Below, piece by piece: positions 1 to 5,078 of a stretch of DNA of 5,078 bases. The stretch spans positions 1 through 5,078 of the forward strand of contig JADHYP010000105.1 in assembly GCA_016782355.1 (NCBI GenBank). The letters are read 5' to 3'. The first letter of the stretch is position 1. Each line of letters opens with the position of its first letter. The notes beneath the pieces were generated by a model that saw only the letters and a list, made by a program, of their open reading frames with translations, had not been told where the DNA came from and did not search any database. The stretch is from Candidatus Syntropharchaeum sp. Lineage in GTDB: Archaea; Halobacteriota; Syntropharchaeia; Alkanophagales; Methanospirareceae. The translations under genes were made by a program, and so were the position numbers.

Positions 1-126
1 TTAACTGAAGTACTTGAATGCATGGGGCTGAAACTGGATATGCTAACCTTATACAACATTTATCTCGGCCAAGGATGCGATCCTAATGTTATGCGGGAGA
101 GGTTGATGGAGCGATGGGTTACTTAA
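1..126 (+). CDS. C-terminal end of an unrecognised protein (5' end outside window)
   Basis: Reading frame 1 is open from the first base to a TAA at 124-126, giving the last 41 residues of a protein that begins upstream. The other two forward frames are closed here by several stops. The visible tail is soluble and partly helical in character, with LTLYNIYLGQGCDP in the middle and a charged, Met-rich end (MRERLMERWVT). It carries two cysteines and no membrane segment. I do not recognise the family. The stop is followed directly, in the same frame, by a fragment of a different gene, so this protein may lie at the edge of an insertion or rearrangement. It could be the intact end of a host gene or the end of a mobile-element gene; the visible part cannot decide this. 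Confidence 0.55.
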   Translation, partial: LTEVLECMGLKLDMLTLYNIYLGQGCDPNVMRERLMERWVT

Positions 127-130
127 CCGA

Positions 131-157
131 ACACGCATGCATTTTGCTCATGGGTGT
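131..157. repeat. 9-bp inverted repeat at the gene junction
   Basis: Bases 131-139 (ACACGCATG) pair with 149-157 (CATGGGTGT) with a single G/G mismatch, leaving a 9-base loop. The repeat begins four bases after the TAA of the upstream gene. It could be a terminator hairpin for that gene, although no T-run follows, or a scar at the join with the methyltransferase remnant. It may also be chance. Confidence 0.3.
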
Positions 158-280
158 CAGCAAGAACGGAAGCTGAGTACAATATAAGGAAATTTGGAGA
201 TGAATATAAAGAATACATGAAGAAAGTTCCTATGTGGAATCTCCTTAAGGGAATAAGGAGAATATTTTCTACCAGAGCAG

Positions 281-288
281 GGAGGTGA
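281..288 (+). promoter_or_regulatory. Ribosome binding site of the SAM methyltransferase gene
   Basis: GGAGGTGA is fully complementary to the 3' end of 16S rRNA and lies five bases before ATG 294. It decides the start: the in-frame GTG at 285 lies inside this site and so could not use it. Confidence 0.8.
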
Positions 289-293
289 AAATC

Positions 294-872
294 ATGGCAG
301 AAAAAGAAGCCATCATGAATAAAACAATGTCCAATTTTCATTTCAAATTCATGTCTTTCGGCTATAAATTTCGTGATTTCTTCTTGCCACGTAAGAATAT
401 ATTGAAAGAGGTAGGGGTAAAACCGGGGTTTCATATACTTGATTATGGCTGTGGTCCTGGGGGTTATATAACCGCTGCCGAAGAATTGGTGGGCAAATCA
501 GGGAAAGTTTACGCCTTGGACATCCATCCACTTGCAATTCAGACGGTCAAGAATATCGCTTCAAAAAAGCAACTGACGAATGTGGAAACTATTTGTTCCG
601 ATTACGAAACTGGATTGGCAGATAATAGCATAGATGTAGTTCTATTATACGATACCTTTCATGATTTGAGTGATCCAGACGGAGTATTAGAGGAGTTACA
701 TCGAGTATTGAAACCAGATGGAATTCTGTCTTTCAGTGACCATCACATGAAAGAGAACGAAATAGTGTCTAAAATAACAGATAAAGGCTTGTTTAAAAGG
801 GCAAGAAAAGGAAAAATGAAGGTGGAGGGGGACATGAATGATTTGTTCAGGATGCAGGAGGTTTTTAAATGA
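294..872 (+). CDS. Class I SAM-dependent methyltransferase, UbiE-like
   Basis: A 192-residue soluble protein starting at ATG 294, chosen because a perfect ribosome binding site precedes it. It has the Rossmann methyltransferase core: motif I LDYGCGPGGY at residues 49-58 (SAM-binding glycine loop), Asp76 at the end of strand 2 (ALDIHP) for the ribose hydroxyls, SDY at 102-104 near the adenine, a DVVLLYD strand at 114-120, and LHRVLKPDGILSFSDHH at 135-151, the hallmark of the UbiE/Methyltransf_11 type. The acceptor is unknown; such enzymes methylate quinones, lipids or other small molecules, and the lipid-type neighbours make a small or lipidic acceptor plausible. The last 20 or so residues are basic and Met-rich and look unlike the core, so the C-terminus may be variable. 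The gene follows the ICMT-like remnant and overlaps the PAP2 gene by four bases (ATGA), implying translational coupling. Confidence 0.88.
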   Translation: MAEKEAIMNKTMSNFHFKFMSFGYKFRDFFLPRKNILKEVGVKPGFHILDYGCGPGGYITAAEELVGKSGKVYALDIHPLAIQTVKNIASKKQLTNVETICSDYETGLADNSIDVVLLYDTFHDLSDPDGVLEELHRVLKPDGILSFSDHHMKENEIVSKITDKGLFKRARKGKMKVEGDMNDLFRMQEVFK

Positions 873-1399
873 ATCCAGATTTAACTATCCTTTATTGGGT
901 ACATAGCAGCCTATCAAACGGTCTTTTTGATTTTATAATGCCATTGCTGTCATATCTTGGCAACAAGATTGCTGGATTTGTTTTTGTAATACTCATCTTC
1001 TTTTTTACAAAAAACAGGTTCTACTCACTGTTTTGTCTTACCACGTATGGTGTGAATTTCATTGTCTTTAAAGGACTTAAACACATTATCGCAAGACCAA
1101 GACCACCCACTGCATTATACTACCATCCTGAGATTTTAGAACATATAGCTCCCTTGGGAAGCTTTCCAAGTGGTCATGCTGTTATAATTTTCATGATCGC
1201 TGCTCTCTGTTCTTTTAGATATGCTCGCTATAAATATCTCTTTTATGGAATTGCGAGTTTAGTCGCTTTTAGCAGAGTATATTTGGGGGTTCATTACCCA
1301 AGTGATGTTATTGTGGGAGCAATACTTGGATACTGTATCACAAAACTGATGCTAATAACCACTTGGACTCGTATGGAATCCATGGAGAAGGTGAAATGA
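869..1399 (+). CDS. PAP2-family membrane phosphatase (lipid / polyprenyl phosphate type)
   Basis: A 176-residue integral membrane protein with all three phosphatase signature motifs of the PAP2 superfamily: K71-x6-R78-P79 (KHIIARPRP), P100-S-G-H103 and S135-R136-x5-H142-x3-D146 (SRVYLGVHYPSD). His103 and His142 are the predicted catalytic base/acid and nucleophile, with Asp146 supporting His142. Hydrophobic stretches at roughly 22-47, 52-69, 104-116, 123-135 and 147-165 give the compact multi-helix fold of short archaeal and bacterial members. Relatives hydrolyse phosphatidic acid, undecaprenyl diphosphate or other isoprenoid phosphates at the membrane surface; the exact substrate cannot be read from sequence. 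The start is fixed by AGGAGGT at 856-862, inside the upstream gene, and by the ATGA overlap. A decayed gene begins within its own stop codon. Confidence 0.92.
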   Translation: MNPDLTILYWVHSSLSNGLFDFIMPLLSYLGNKIAGFVFVILIFFFTKNRFYSLFCLTTYGVNFIVFKGLKHIIARPRPPTALYYHPEILEHIAPLGSFPSGHAVIIFMIAALCSFRYARYKYLFYGIASLVAFSRVYLGVHYPSDVIVGAILGYCITKLMLITTWTRMESMEKVK

Positions 1400-1556
1400 A
1401 AAAAGATTTGAATATTTAGAGTCCATTGGATATGCATGAGGAGGAGAAAAGATAAGAGAGGACATCACCAATGGTTTATACGCATTGCAGATATACCGAA
1501 GTTATACGCAATCGGCTTCGGACGAAAAACATAAAGCAAAATATCACAAAGGGTAA
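1396..1556 (+). pseudogene. Decayed small gene between PAP2 and the Cys-rich membrane protein (family unknown)
   Basis: ATG 1396 overlaps the PAP2 stop (ATGA) and has GGAG at 1384-1387, but its frame stops after seven codons. The frame one step away (codons from 1398) reads as ordinary protein right up to TAA 1554-1556: KRFEYLESIGYA, a single TGA at 1437-1439, then GGEKIREDITNGLYALQIY and a Lys/His-rich end. One extra A in the six-A run at 1399-1404 would join the ATG to this frame, and the TGA is one C-to-T change from CGA (Arg). The restored product would be about 53 residues, ending five bases before the next gene, the same gap seen between the two genes that follow. The GAGGAGGAG at 1438-1446 is then explained as coding rather than an orphan ribosome binding site. 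I do not recognise the family. Alternatives are non-coding leader sequence or base-calling errors. Confidence 0.45.
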
Positions 1557-1561
1557 AAAAG

Positions 1562-2086
1562 ATGAAAGAAGGAATTTATGAAAATTATCCTGTGTGGGTC
1601 GTGATTTTATCAAACTCAACCATGCTCATAGGTTATGCCATTGGTGCCATCATTCTTGCAGAATTCGGTATCTTAGTAGCAATTGCATATTTGATTTTTT
1701 GCCCCGTGCTTATGATTATTCTGATGAAGAATGGTTGTAATTACTGTTATTACCACGGAAAATGGTGTGGTGACGGTAAGGGTAAGATGGTGCCCTTATT
1801 CTTTAAAAAGCGTTATGATCGAGATTTTTCTAAGATGGAATTTTCTAATTGGGATGTATTTTTAGTTTTTCTTCCAACGATTTTACCAGTAATTGGTGCC
1901 ATCGTACTGTTACTAATTAACTTATCATGGATTATGCTAATTTTATTAGTCCTATGTATTGCTATTGGTTTAATTAGCATTATTGTAATGCATGGAGCAC
2001 TCATTTGTAAACACTGTAAGCAGGGAAGAATTGGCTGCCCTGCTGGGGCAGGACAAAGATTTATGAAGGAGTTAAAAGAGGAATAA
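1562..2086 (+). CDS. Four-helix membrane protein with two matching Cys motifs (uncharacterised)
   Basis: A 174-residue protein with hydrophobic helices at about 11-33, 35-55, 98-120 and 122-144. After helix 2 comes C59-x2-C62-x6-C69-x2-G-x-G, and after helix 4 comes C149-x2-C152-x6-C159-x2-G-x-G, exactly the same spacing. The protein thus looks like two copies of a unit made of a helical hairpin plus a cysteine loop. By the positive-inside rule (the KKRYDR loop at 82-87 and the Lys-rich C-terminus), both loops and both ends should face the cytoplasm. Three cysteines per loop suggest binding of zinc, another metal or an Fe-S cluster; this is inference. I recall no characterised family. ATG 1562 is preceded by a weak site (AAAGGG at 1548-1553). 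The DUF3795 gene starts five bases after its stop, so the two are probably co-translated. Confidence 0.8.
   Translation: MKEGIYENYPVWVVILSNSTMLIGYAIGAIILAEFGILVAIAYLIFCPVLMIILMKNGCNYCYYHGKWCGDGKGKMVPLFFKKRYDRDFSKMEFSNWDVFLVFLPTILPVIGAIVLLLINLSWIMLILLVLCIAIGLISIIVMHGALICKHCKQGRIGCPAGAGQRFMKELKEE
1736..2053 (+). repeat. Internal protein repeat: two CxxCx6CxxGxG loops
   Basis: The codons for residues 59-74 (bases 1736-1783) and 149-164 (2006-2053) encode loops sharing C, C, C, G and G at identical relative positions. Each directly follows a pair of membrane helices. At DNA level the copies are diverged, so any duplication is old. Confidence 0.55.
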
Positions 2087-2091
2087 TAGAA

Positions 2092-2640
2092 ATGACCCAG
2101 ACAAAAAATGACCTTATTGGTGCATGCGGCATATACTGTGGTTTATGCACCAGATATCAGTCAAGAGCAAAGAGCAGATGCATTGGTTGTAAGGTGACTG
2201 AGATGCATTCATGGTGTTCTATCTGGAATTGTTGCGTGAAAAAATACGGGTTCGAGACTTGTGCTGAATGCAGAGAGTATCCTTGCGAAAGATATAAAAG
2301 AAGATTGGCTAAGTACCCAGCAGACCTGAAAACTGCTCAAGAAAATTTAGATGAACTTAAAGAGTCGGGATTGGACAACTGGCTAAAGGGTCAAAGAGAA
2401 AGGAGGCTATTGGTGGAAAATCTACTGGATAATTACAATGACGGGCGGTCAATGAGTTTTTATTGTAAGGCGTGTGTAGTATTACCCGTTGATGTAATTA
2501 ACAATGCAATAGAAGAGGCGAGAGAAAAATTTGTGAGCAATAAAATCTCTGATTCTGATATAAAAGCCAAAGCAAAACTCGTCAAATCTACTATTCAAGA
2601 TTTAGCCTTAAAATCAGGTATTGATTTAAAGTCACATTAA
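2092..2640 (+). CDS. DUF3795-family cysteine-rich protein
   Basis: A 182-residue soluble protein with 13 cysteines. The N-terminal block ACGIYCGLC (C12, C16, C19), then CIGC (C30, C33), CSIWNCC (C42, C47, C48), CAECREYPC (C57, C60, C65), is the recognisable DUF3795 pattern found in many anaerobic archaea and bacteria. The family's function is unknown; the cysteines most likely bind zinc or Fe-S clusters. A helical, charged middle part (about 66-120) follows, then a further CKAC pair at 125-128 and a Lys-rich helical tail. The extra CxxC pair is outside the core and could complete a site in the fold. GAGGA at 2078-2082 supports ATG 2092. It is the last gene of the packed cluster and sits five bases after the Cys-motif membrane protein, which suggests that they act together. 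Confidence 0.85.
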   Translation: MTQTKNDLIGACGIYCGLCTRYQSRAKSRCIGCKVTEMHSWCSIWNCCVKKYGFETCAECREYPCERYKRRLAKYPADLKTAQENLDELKESGLDNWLKGQRERRLLVENLLDNYNDGRSMSFYCKACVVLPVDVINNAIEEAREKFVSNKISDSDIKAKAKLVKSTIQDLALKSGIDLKSH

Positions 2641-2646
2641 ATCTTC

Positions 2647-2685
2647 GTTTTAAATTTTTAAACCTCTTTATCCCATTTATTTATA
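2647..2685 (+). promoter_or_regulatory. A/T-rich intergenic region: probable promoter of the ATPase gene and end of the upstream transcript
   Basis: The 61 bases between the DUF3795 stop and the ATPase start contain TTTAAATTTTTAAA at 2649-2662, within a near-palindrome GTTTTAAATTTTTAAAC, and TTTATTTATA at 2676-2685. The first box is at a suitable distance for an archaeal TATA element giving a short leader that contains the ribosome binding site; the second would put the start of transcription almost at the start codon. The T-runs could equally serve as a T-tract terminator for the preceding operon. Both roles are inferred. Confidence 0.35.
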
Positions 2686-2688
2686 GTT

Positions 2689-2695
2689 GGAGGAG
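2689..2695 (+). promoter_or_regulatory. Ribosome binding site deciding the TTG start of the ATPase gene
   Basis: GGAGGAG lies six bases upstream of TTG 2702. No ATG occurs in the ATPase frame near here (the nearby ATG at 2719 is out of frame), so this site supports the unusual start codon. Confidence 0.7.
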
Positions 2696-2701
2696 TCAGA
2701 A

Positions 2702-5078
2702 TTGCAGGAAGAGAAAAGATGGTATCAACTGGGTGTGGAACAGGCTTTTGAAGCCTTAGAATCCGGCAGTGCGGGACTCAGCTCCGGCGAGTCAAAAGCA
2801 AGGCTTGGGATATATGGCTATAACGAGCTGAAGTTCAAGAAGCGAGGGCCTCTCATCCGATTTCTACTACAGTTCCACAGCCCTTTAATCTATGTCTTGC
2901 TCGCTGCCGCTATCATTACCGCCATTCTGGATATGTGGATGGATACTGCGGTTATTCTGGCAGTGGTCTTTGCCAATACGATAATAGGATTCATCCAAGA
3001 GGGAAAAGCAGAAGCTTCGGTAGAGGCGTTGGAAAAGATGATGACGCCGGAATGCACCGTGCTCAGAGATGGAAAGAAGAAGATTATAGCTGCACGTGAA
3101 TTGGTCCCCGGCGACGTGGTTCTATTGGAAGAAGGGGTTAGAGTGCCAGCGGATTTGCGGCTCTTCAACGCAAAAACCATGAGTGCAGATGAAGCGGCAC
3201 TTACCGGAGAATCGGTCCCGGTGAGTAAGAATACCGAACCCATCTCGAAACCTGACATACCCCCCGCAGACCAGCGCTGCATGGCTTTCAGTGGCACCTT
3301 CATCACGCATGGCTCTGGACAGGGGATTGTGGTAACGACTGGAGAACACACAGAGATAGGCGGAATCGCAAAACTTATGAAAGAGACACGGAAAATCACC
3401 ACACCACTAATGCGGAAGATGGCGGACTTCACCAGATTCATTGTAATTGCCATCCTCTCAATTGCGGTTCTTAATTTTATACTGGCGGTACTATTTGGAT
3501 TTTCGCGTCCTTATTCGTTCCTTGCCTCGGTGTCTTTAGCGGTTGCAGCAATACCGGAGGGTCTGCCTGCCATATTAACCATAACCTTAGCCTTTGGCGT
3601 AACGACAATGGCGGAGAGAAATGCGCTCATAAAGAGACTGCCAGCGGCAGAGACGCTCGGATGCACCACAGTTATATGCTCAGATAAAACCGGCACGCTC
3701 ACCAAAAATCAAATGACTGTAACAAGGATATACTGCGGGAGGAAGGAGTACAGGGTGAGTGGTGTAGGGTATGAGCCTTCGGGTGAGTTCATTCTTGATG
3801 GCAGAGCAATTAACCCGGAACGAGAGGGTAAAGAGCTAATCGAAACCTTGAGAGCTGGTTACATGTGCAACAACGCTGCTCTCGTAGAGAATAAAGATGT
3901 AGAGGAATACGGCATCGTAGGAGACCCCACGGAAGGCGCTTTGTTAGTCGCTGCGAGCAAATCCGGTATTACCACGCACCTTAACAGACTGGACGTGATA
4001 CCTTTTGCGGCGGAGCAGCAGTATATGGCTACTCTGCACGAAGGAGCGAATGAAAATGAAATCCATGTGAAAGGCTCGCCGGAGAGGATTCTAAGGATGT
4101 GCCAGAACCAGTTGGTTAATGGAAGTATTGAGCCTTTACGCAGTGAAGAGATATTGGCAAAGGCAGATGAGATGGCAGGAGAAGCTTTGAGAATCCTGGG
4201 TATGGCATATAAGCGCGTGCCGGAGGATAAAAAGGCACTCAATCCAGAAGATTTAGAAGGGCTGACTTTCCTCGGACTCCAGGGGATGATGGACCCGCCC
4301 AGAGAAGAAGCGATAGGAGCAGTCCAGAAATGCAAACGTGCAGGAATCCGGGTGGTGATGATTACCGGCGACCATGCGCAAACTGCAAAAGCTATTGCAC
4401 GACGGTTAAGAATTGGTGAGGGTGAGGATACAGTGTTGACCGGGGAAGAGCTATCAAGAATGAGCGATGATGAGTTGTATGAAGTTGTGGATACCGTATC
4501 GGTGTATGCGAGGGTTGCACCGGAACATAAGTTCAGAATAACCAAACAGTTGCGAAGAAGAGGGCATATTATCGCGGTCACTGGCGATGGTGTGAACGAT
4601 GCACCAGCGCTAAAGGCTGCGGACATAGGGATAGCAATGGGGATAACCGGAACCGAAGTGAGCAAGGAAGCCGCGGATATGATTCTAACGGACGACAACT
4701 TCGCCAGCATCGTGTCAGCAGTGGAAGAGGGCAGACACGTCTTCGAGAACATCCGGAAGGTCATTCTTTACACGCTGCCCACAAATGGTGGACAGACTTT
4801 ATTGATATTAGGTGCGTTACTGCTGGCGCCATTTATACACGTTTTCAATCCACACTTCGGCGGTCGCCTTCCGATAGAGCCGGTGCAAATCCTGTGGATA
4901 AATTTGATTGATGCGGTAGCCCTCGCACTGACACTAATCAGAGAGCCAAAAGAGAAAGGGTTACTCGACAGACCCCCTCGTAACCCTGATGAACGGATAA
5001 CTGATAGTCCTTTTTTCAAGAAAGTTGGAATAGTGTCATTGGTAATGGCACTCGCAGGTTTCCTGATGTATTACCTCA
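2702..5078 (+). CDS. Type II cation-transporting P-type ATPase, Ca2+-ATPase-like (3' end outside window)
   Basis: The frame is open for 792 codons from TTG 2702 to the window edge. Domains in order: N-terminal cation-ATPase segment (WYQLGVEQAFEAL); M1-M2 at about 58-100; actuator domain with PGD 136-138 and TGE 168-170 (dephosphorylation); M3 about 243-266; M4 with PEGLP 285-289; phosphorylation site D328 in SDKTGTLT; nucleotide-binding domain with KGSPE 457-461; DPPR 531-534; TGD 555-557; hinge TGDGVND 627-633; M5 and M6 at about 684-709 and 725-747; start of M7. All catalytic motifs are intact. Compared with about 900 residues in the family, only M7-M10 are missing, because of the window edge. 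The protein pumps a cation across the membrane using ATP. M4 Glu286 and M5 Asn695 match the Ca2+-ATPase site, but M5 Gln698, M6 Asp737 and Ala738 do not, so Ca2+ specificity should not be assumed. It has its own ribosome binding site and a higher G/C content than the genes before it. Confidence 0.95.
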   Translation, partial: MQEEKRWYQLGVEQAFEALESGSAGLSSGESKARLGIYGYNELKFKKRGPLIRFLLQFHSPLIYVLLAAAIITAILDMWMDTAVILAVVFANTIIGFIQEGKAEASVEALEKMMTPECTVLRDGKKKIIAARELVPGDVVLLEEGVRVPADLRLFNAKTMSADEAALTGESVPVSKNTEPISKPDIPPADQRCMAFSGTFITHGSGQGIVVTTGEHTEIGGIAKLMKETRKITTPLMRKMADFTRFIVIAILSIAVLNFILAVLFGFSRPYSFLASVSLAVAAIPEGLPAILTITLAFGVTTMAERNALIKRLPAAETLGCTTVICSDKTGTLTKNQMTVTRIYCGRKEYRVSGVGYEPSGEFILDGRAINPEREGKELIETLRAGYMCNNAALVENKDVEEYGIVGDPTEGALLVAASKSGITTHLNRLDVIPFAAEQQYMATLHEGANENEIHVKGSPERILRMCQNQLVNGSIEPLRSEEILAKADEMAGEALRILGMAYKRVPEDKKALNPEDLEGLTFLGLQGMMDPPREEAIGAVQKCKRAGIRVVMITGDHAQTAKAIARRLRIGEGEDTVLTGEELSRMSDDELYEVVDTVSVYARVAPEHKFRITKQLRRRGHIIAVTGDGVNDAPALKAADIGIAMGITGTEVSKEAADMILTDDNFASIVSAVEEGRHVFENIRKVILYTLPTNGGQTLLILGALLLAPFIHVFNPHFGGRLPIEPVQILWINLIDAVALALTLIREPKEKGLLDRPPRNPDERITDSPFFKKVGIVSLVMALAGFLMYYL

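Larger units (their letters stand above)
127..288 (+). pseudogene. C-terminal remnant of an isoprenylcysteine / phospholipid methyltransferase family protein
   Basis: The frame stays open after the TAA at 124-126 until TGA at 286-288. From about base 163 it reads like the conserved cytosolic tail of the ICMT/PEMT membrane methyltransferases: a basic/acidic run with E169-E175 codons, then KFGDEYKEYMKKVP (bases 190-231), then MWNLLKGIRR. In the family, the pattern (E)E..x..FG.EY..Y...VPR follows the last membrane helix and forms part of the SAM pocket. Here the membrane helices are missing. There is no ATG in the fragment before the motif, only a GTG at 154 without a good ribosome binding site, and what lies upstream is hydrophilic and unrelated. 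I therefore read it as a truncated remnant whose 5' part was replaced. Its stop overlaps the ribosome binding site of the next gene, as expected of a former operon neighbour. The family call is from motif memory on about 40 residues. Confidence 0.6.

Noticed and set aside
285..293. GTG 285 as the start of the methyltransferase gene
   Set aside because: The GTG lies inside the GGAGGTGA ribosome binding site, which is ideally spaced for ATG 294.
1436..1446. GAGGAGGAG as a strong ribosome binding site of a separate gene
   Set aside because: No start codon at a proper distance opens a convincing frame; better explained as Gly-Gly-Glu codons of the decayed gene.
1494..1521. loxP-like string (ATACCGAAGTTAT area), a CCGAAG/CTTCGG hairpin, and a 9-base direct repeat TTATACGCA (1476-1484 and 1502-1510)
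   Set aside because: There is no second lox-type arm. The stem is only six base pairs with a 14-base loop, and the repeat is short. All fall within the decayed coding stretch and are compatible with chance.
1471..1581. 36-codon ORF starting ATG 1471, and a 32-codon ORF starting ATG 1436
   Set aside because: The first overlaps the start of the membrane-protein gene by 20 bases, and both read as basic, unprotein-like peptides. The frame from 1398 reads better across the same bases.
2890..3453. Long minus-strand open frame opposite the ATPase gene
   Set aside because: It lies wholly antisense to the catalytic P-type ATPase motifs; its Ser/Ala/Ile-rich, low-complexity product is typical of a reverse-strand shadow.
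3859..4764. Minus-strand open frame of 301 codons
   Set aside because: It is antisense to the ATPase nucleotide-binding and hinge domains, with no recognisable motif and no ribosome binding site of note.
1..5078. CRISPR array, tRNA, rRNA or insertion-sequence ends
   Set aside because: No regularly spaced repeats, cloverleaf-type sequence, rRNA-like stretch or transposase motif was seen on either strand.

Overview
The window looks like anaerobic archaeal DNA, most likely a euryarchaeon of the methanogen / methane-oxidiser kind. This is an inference of moderate to low certainty. It rests on strong GGAGGTGA-type ribosome binding sites, ATGA-coupled genes, a TTG start, short A/T promoter-like boxes, and a gene mix (UbiE-like methyltransferase, PAP2 phosphatase, DUF3795 Cys-rich protein, type II P-type ATPase) that I associate with Methanosarcina-like genomes. 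No rRNA, tRNA, CRISPR array or recognisable insertion sequence is present. All genes lie on the + strand.

Bases 1-288 form a damaged junction. The tail of an unrecognised protein ends at 126. It is followed in the same frame by what looks like the cytosolic C-terminus of an isoprenylcysteine carboxyl methyltransferase / phospholipid methyltransferase family protein, with no start codon and no membrane part. A 9-bp inverted repeat sits at the join.

Bases 281-2640 form a tightly packed, A/T-rich gene string: a class I SAM methyltransferase, a PAP2 phosphatase overlapping it by ATGA, a decayed small gene also starting in an ATGA overlap, a four-helix membrane protein with two matching cysteine motifs, and a 13-cysteine DUF3795 protein. 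Spacing suggests one transcript. The first part (prenyl/lipid methyltransferase remnant, methyltransferase, PAP2) points to lipid or isoprenoid chemistry. The last two genes form a cysteine-rich membrane/soluble pair of unknown role and are the most promising novel element here.

Bases 2641-2701 are a short A/T-rich intergenic stretch that probably ends the first transcript and starts the next. From 2702 a visibly more G/C-rich gene runs off the window's right edge. It encodes a type II cation-transporting P-type ATPase with a complete catalytic core and a non-canonical ion-site signature in helices M5 and M6.
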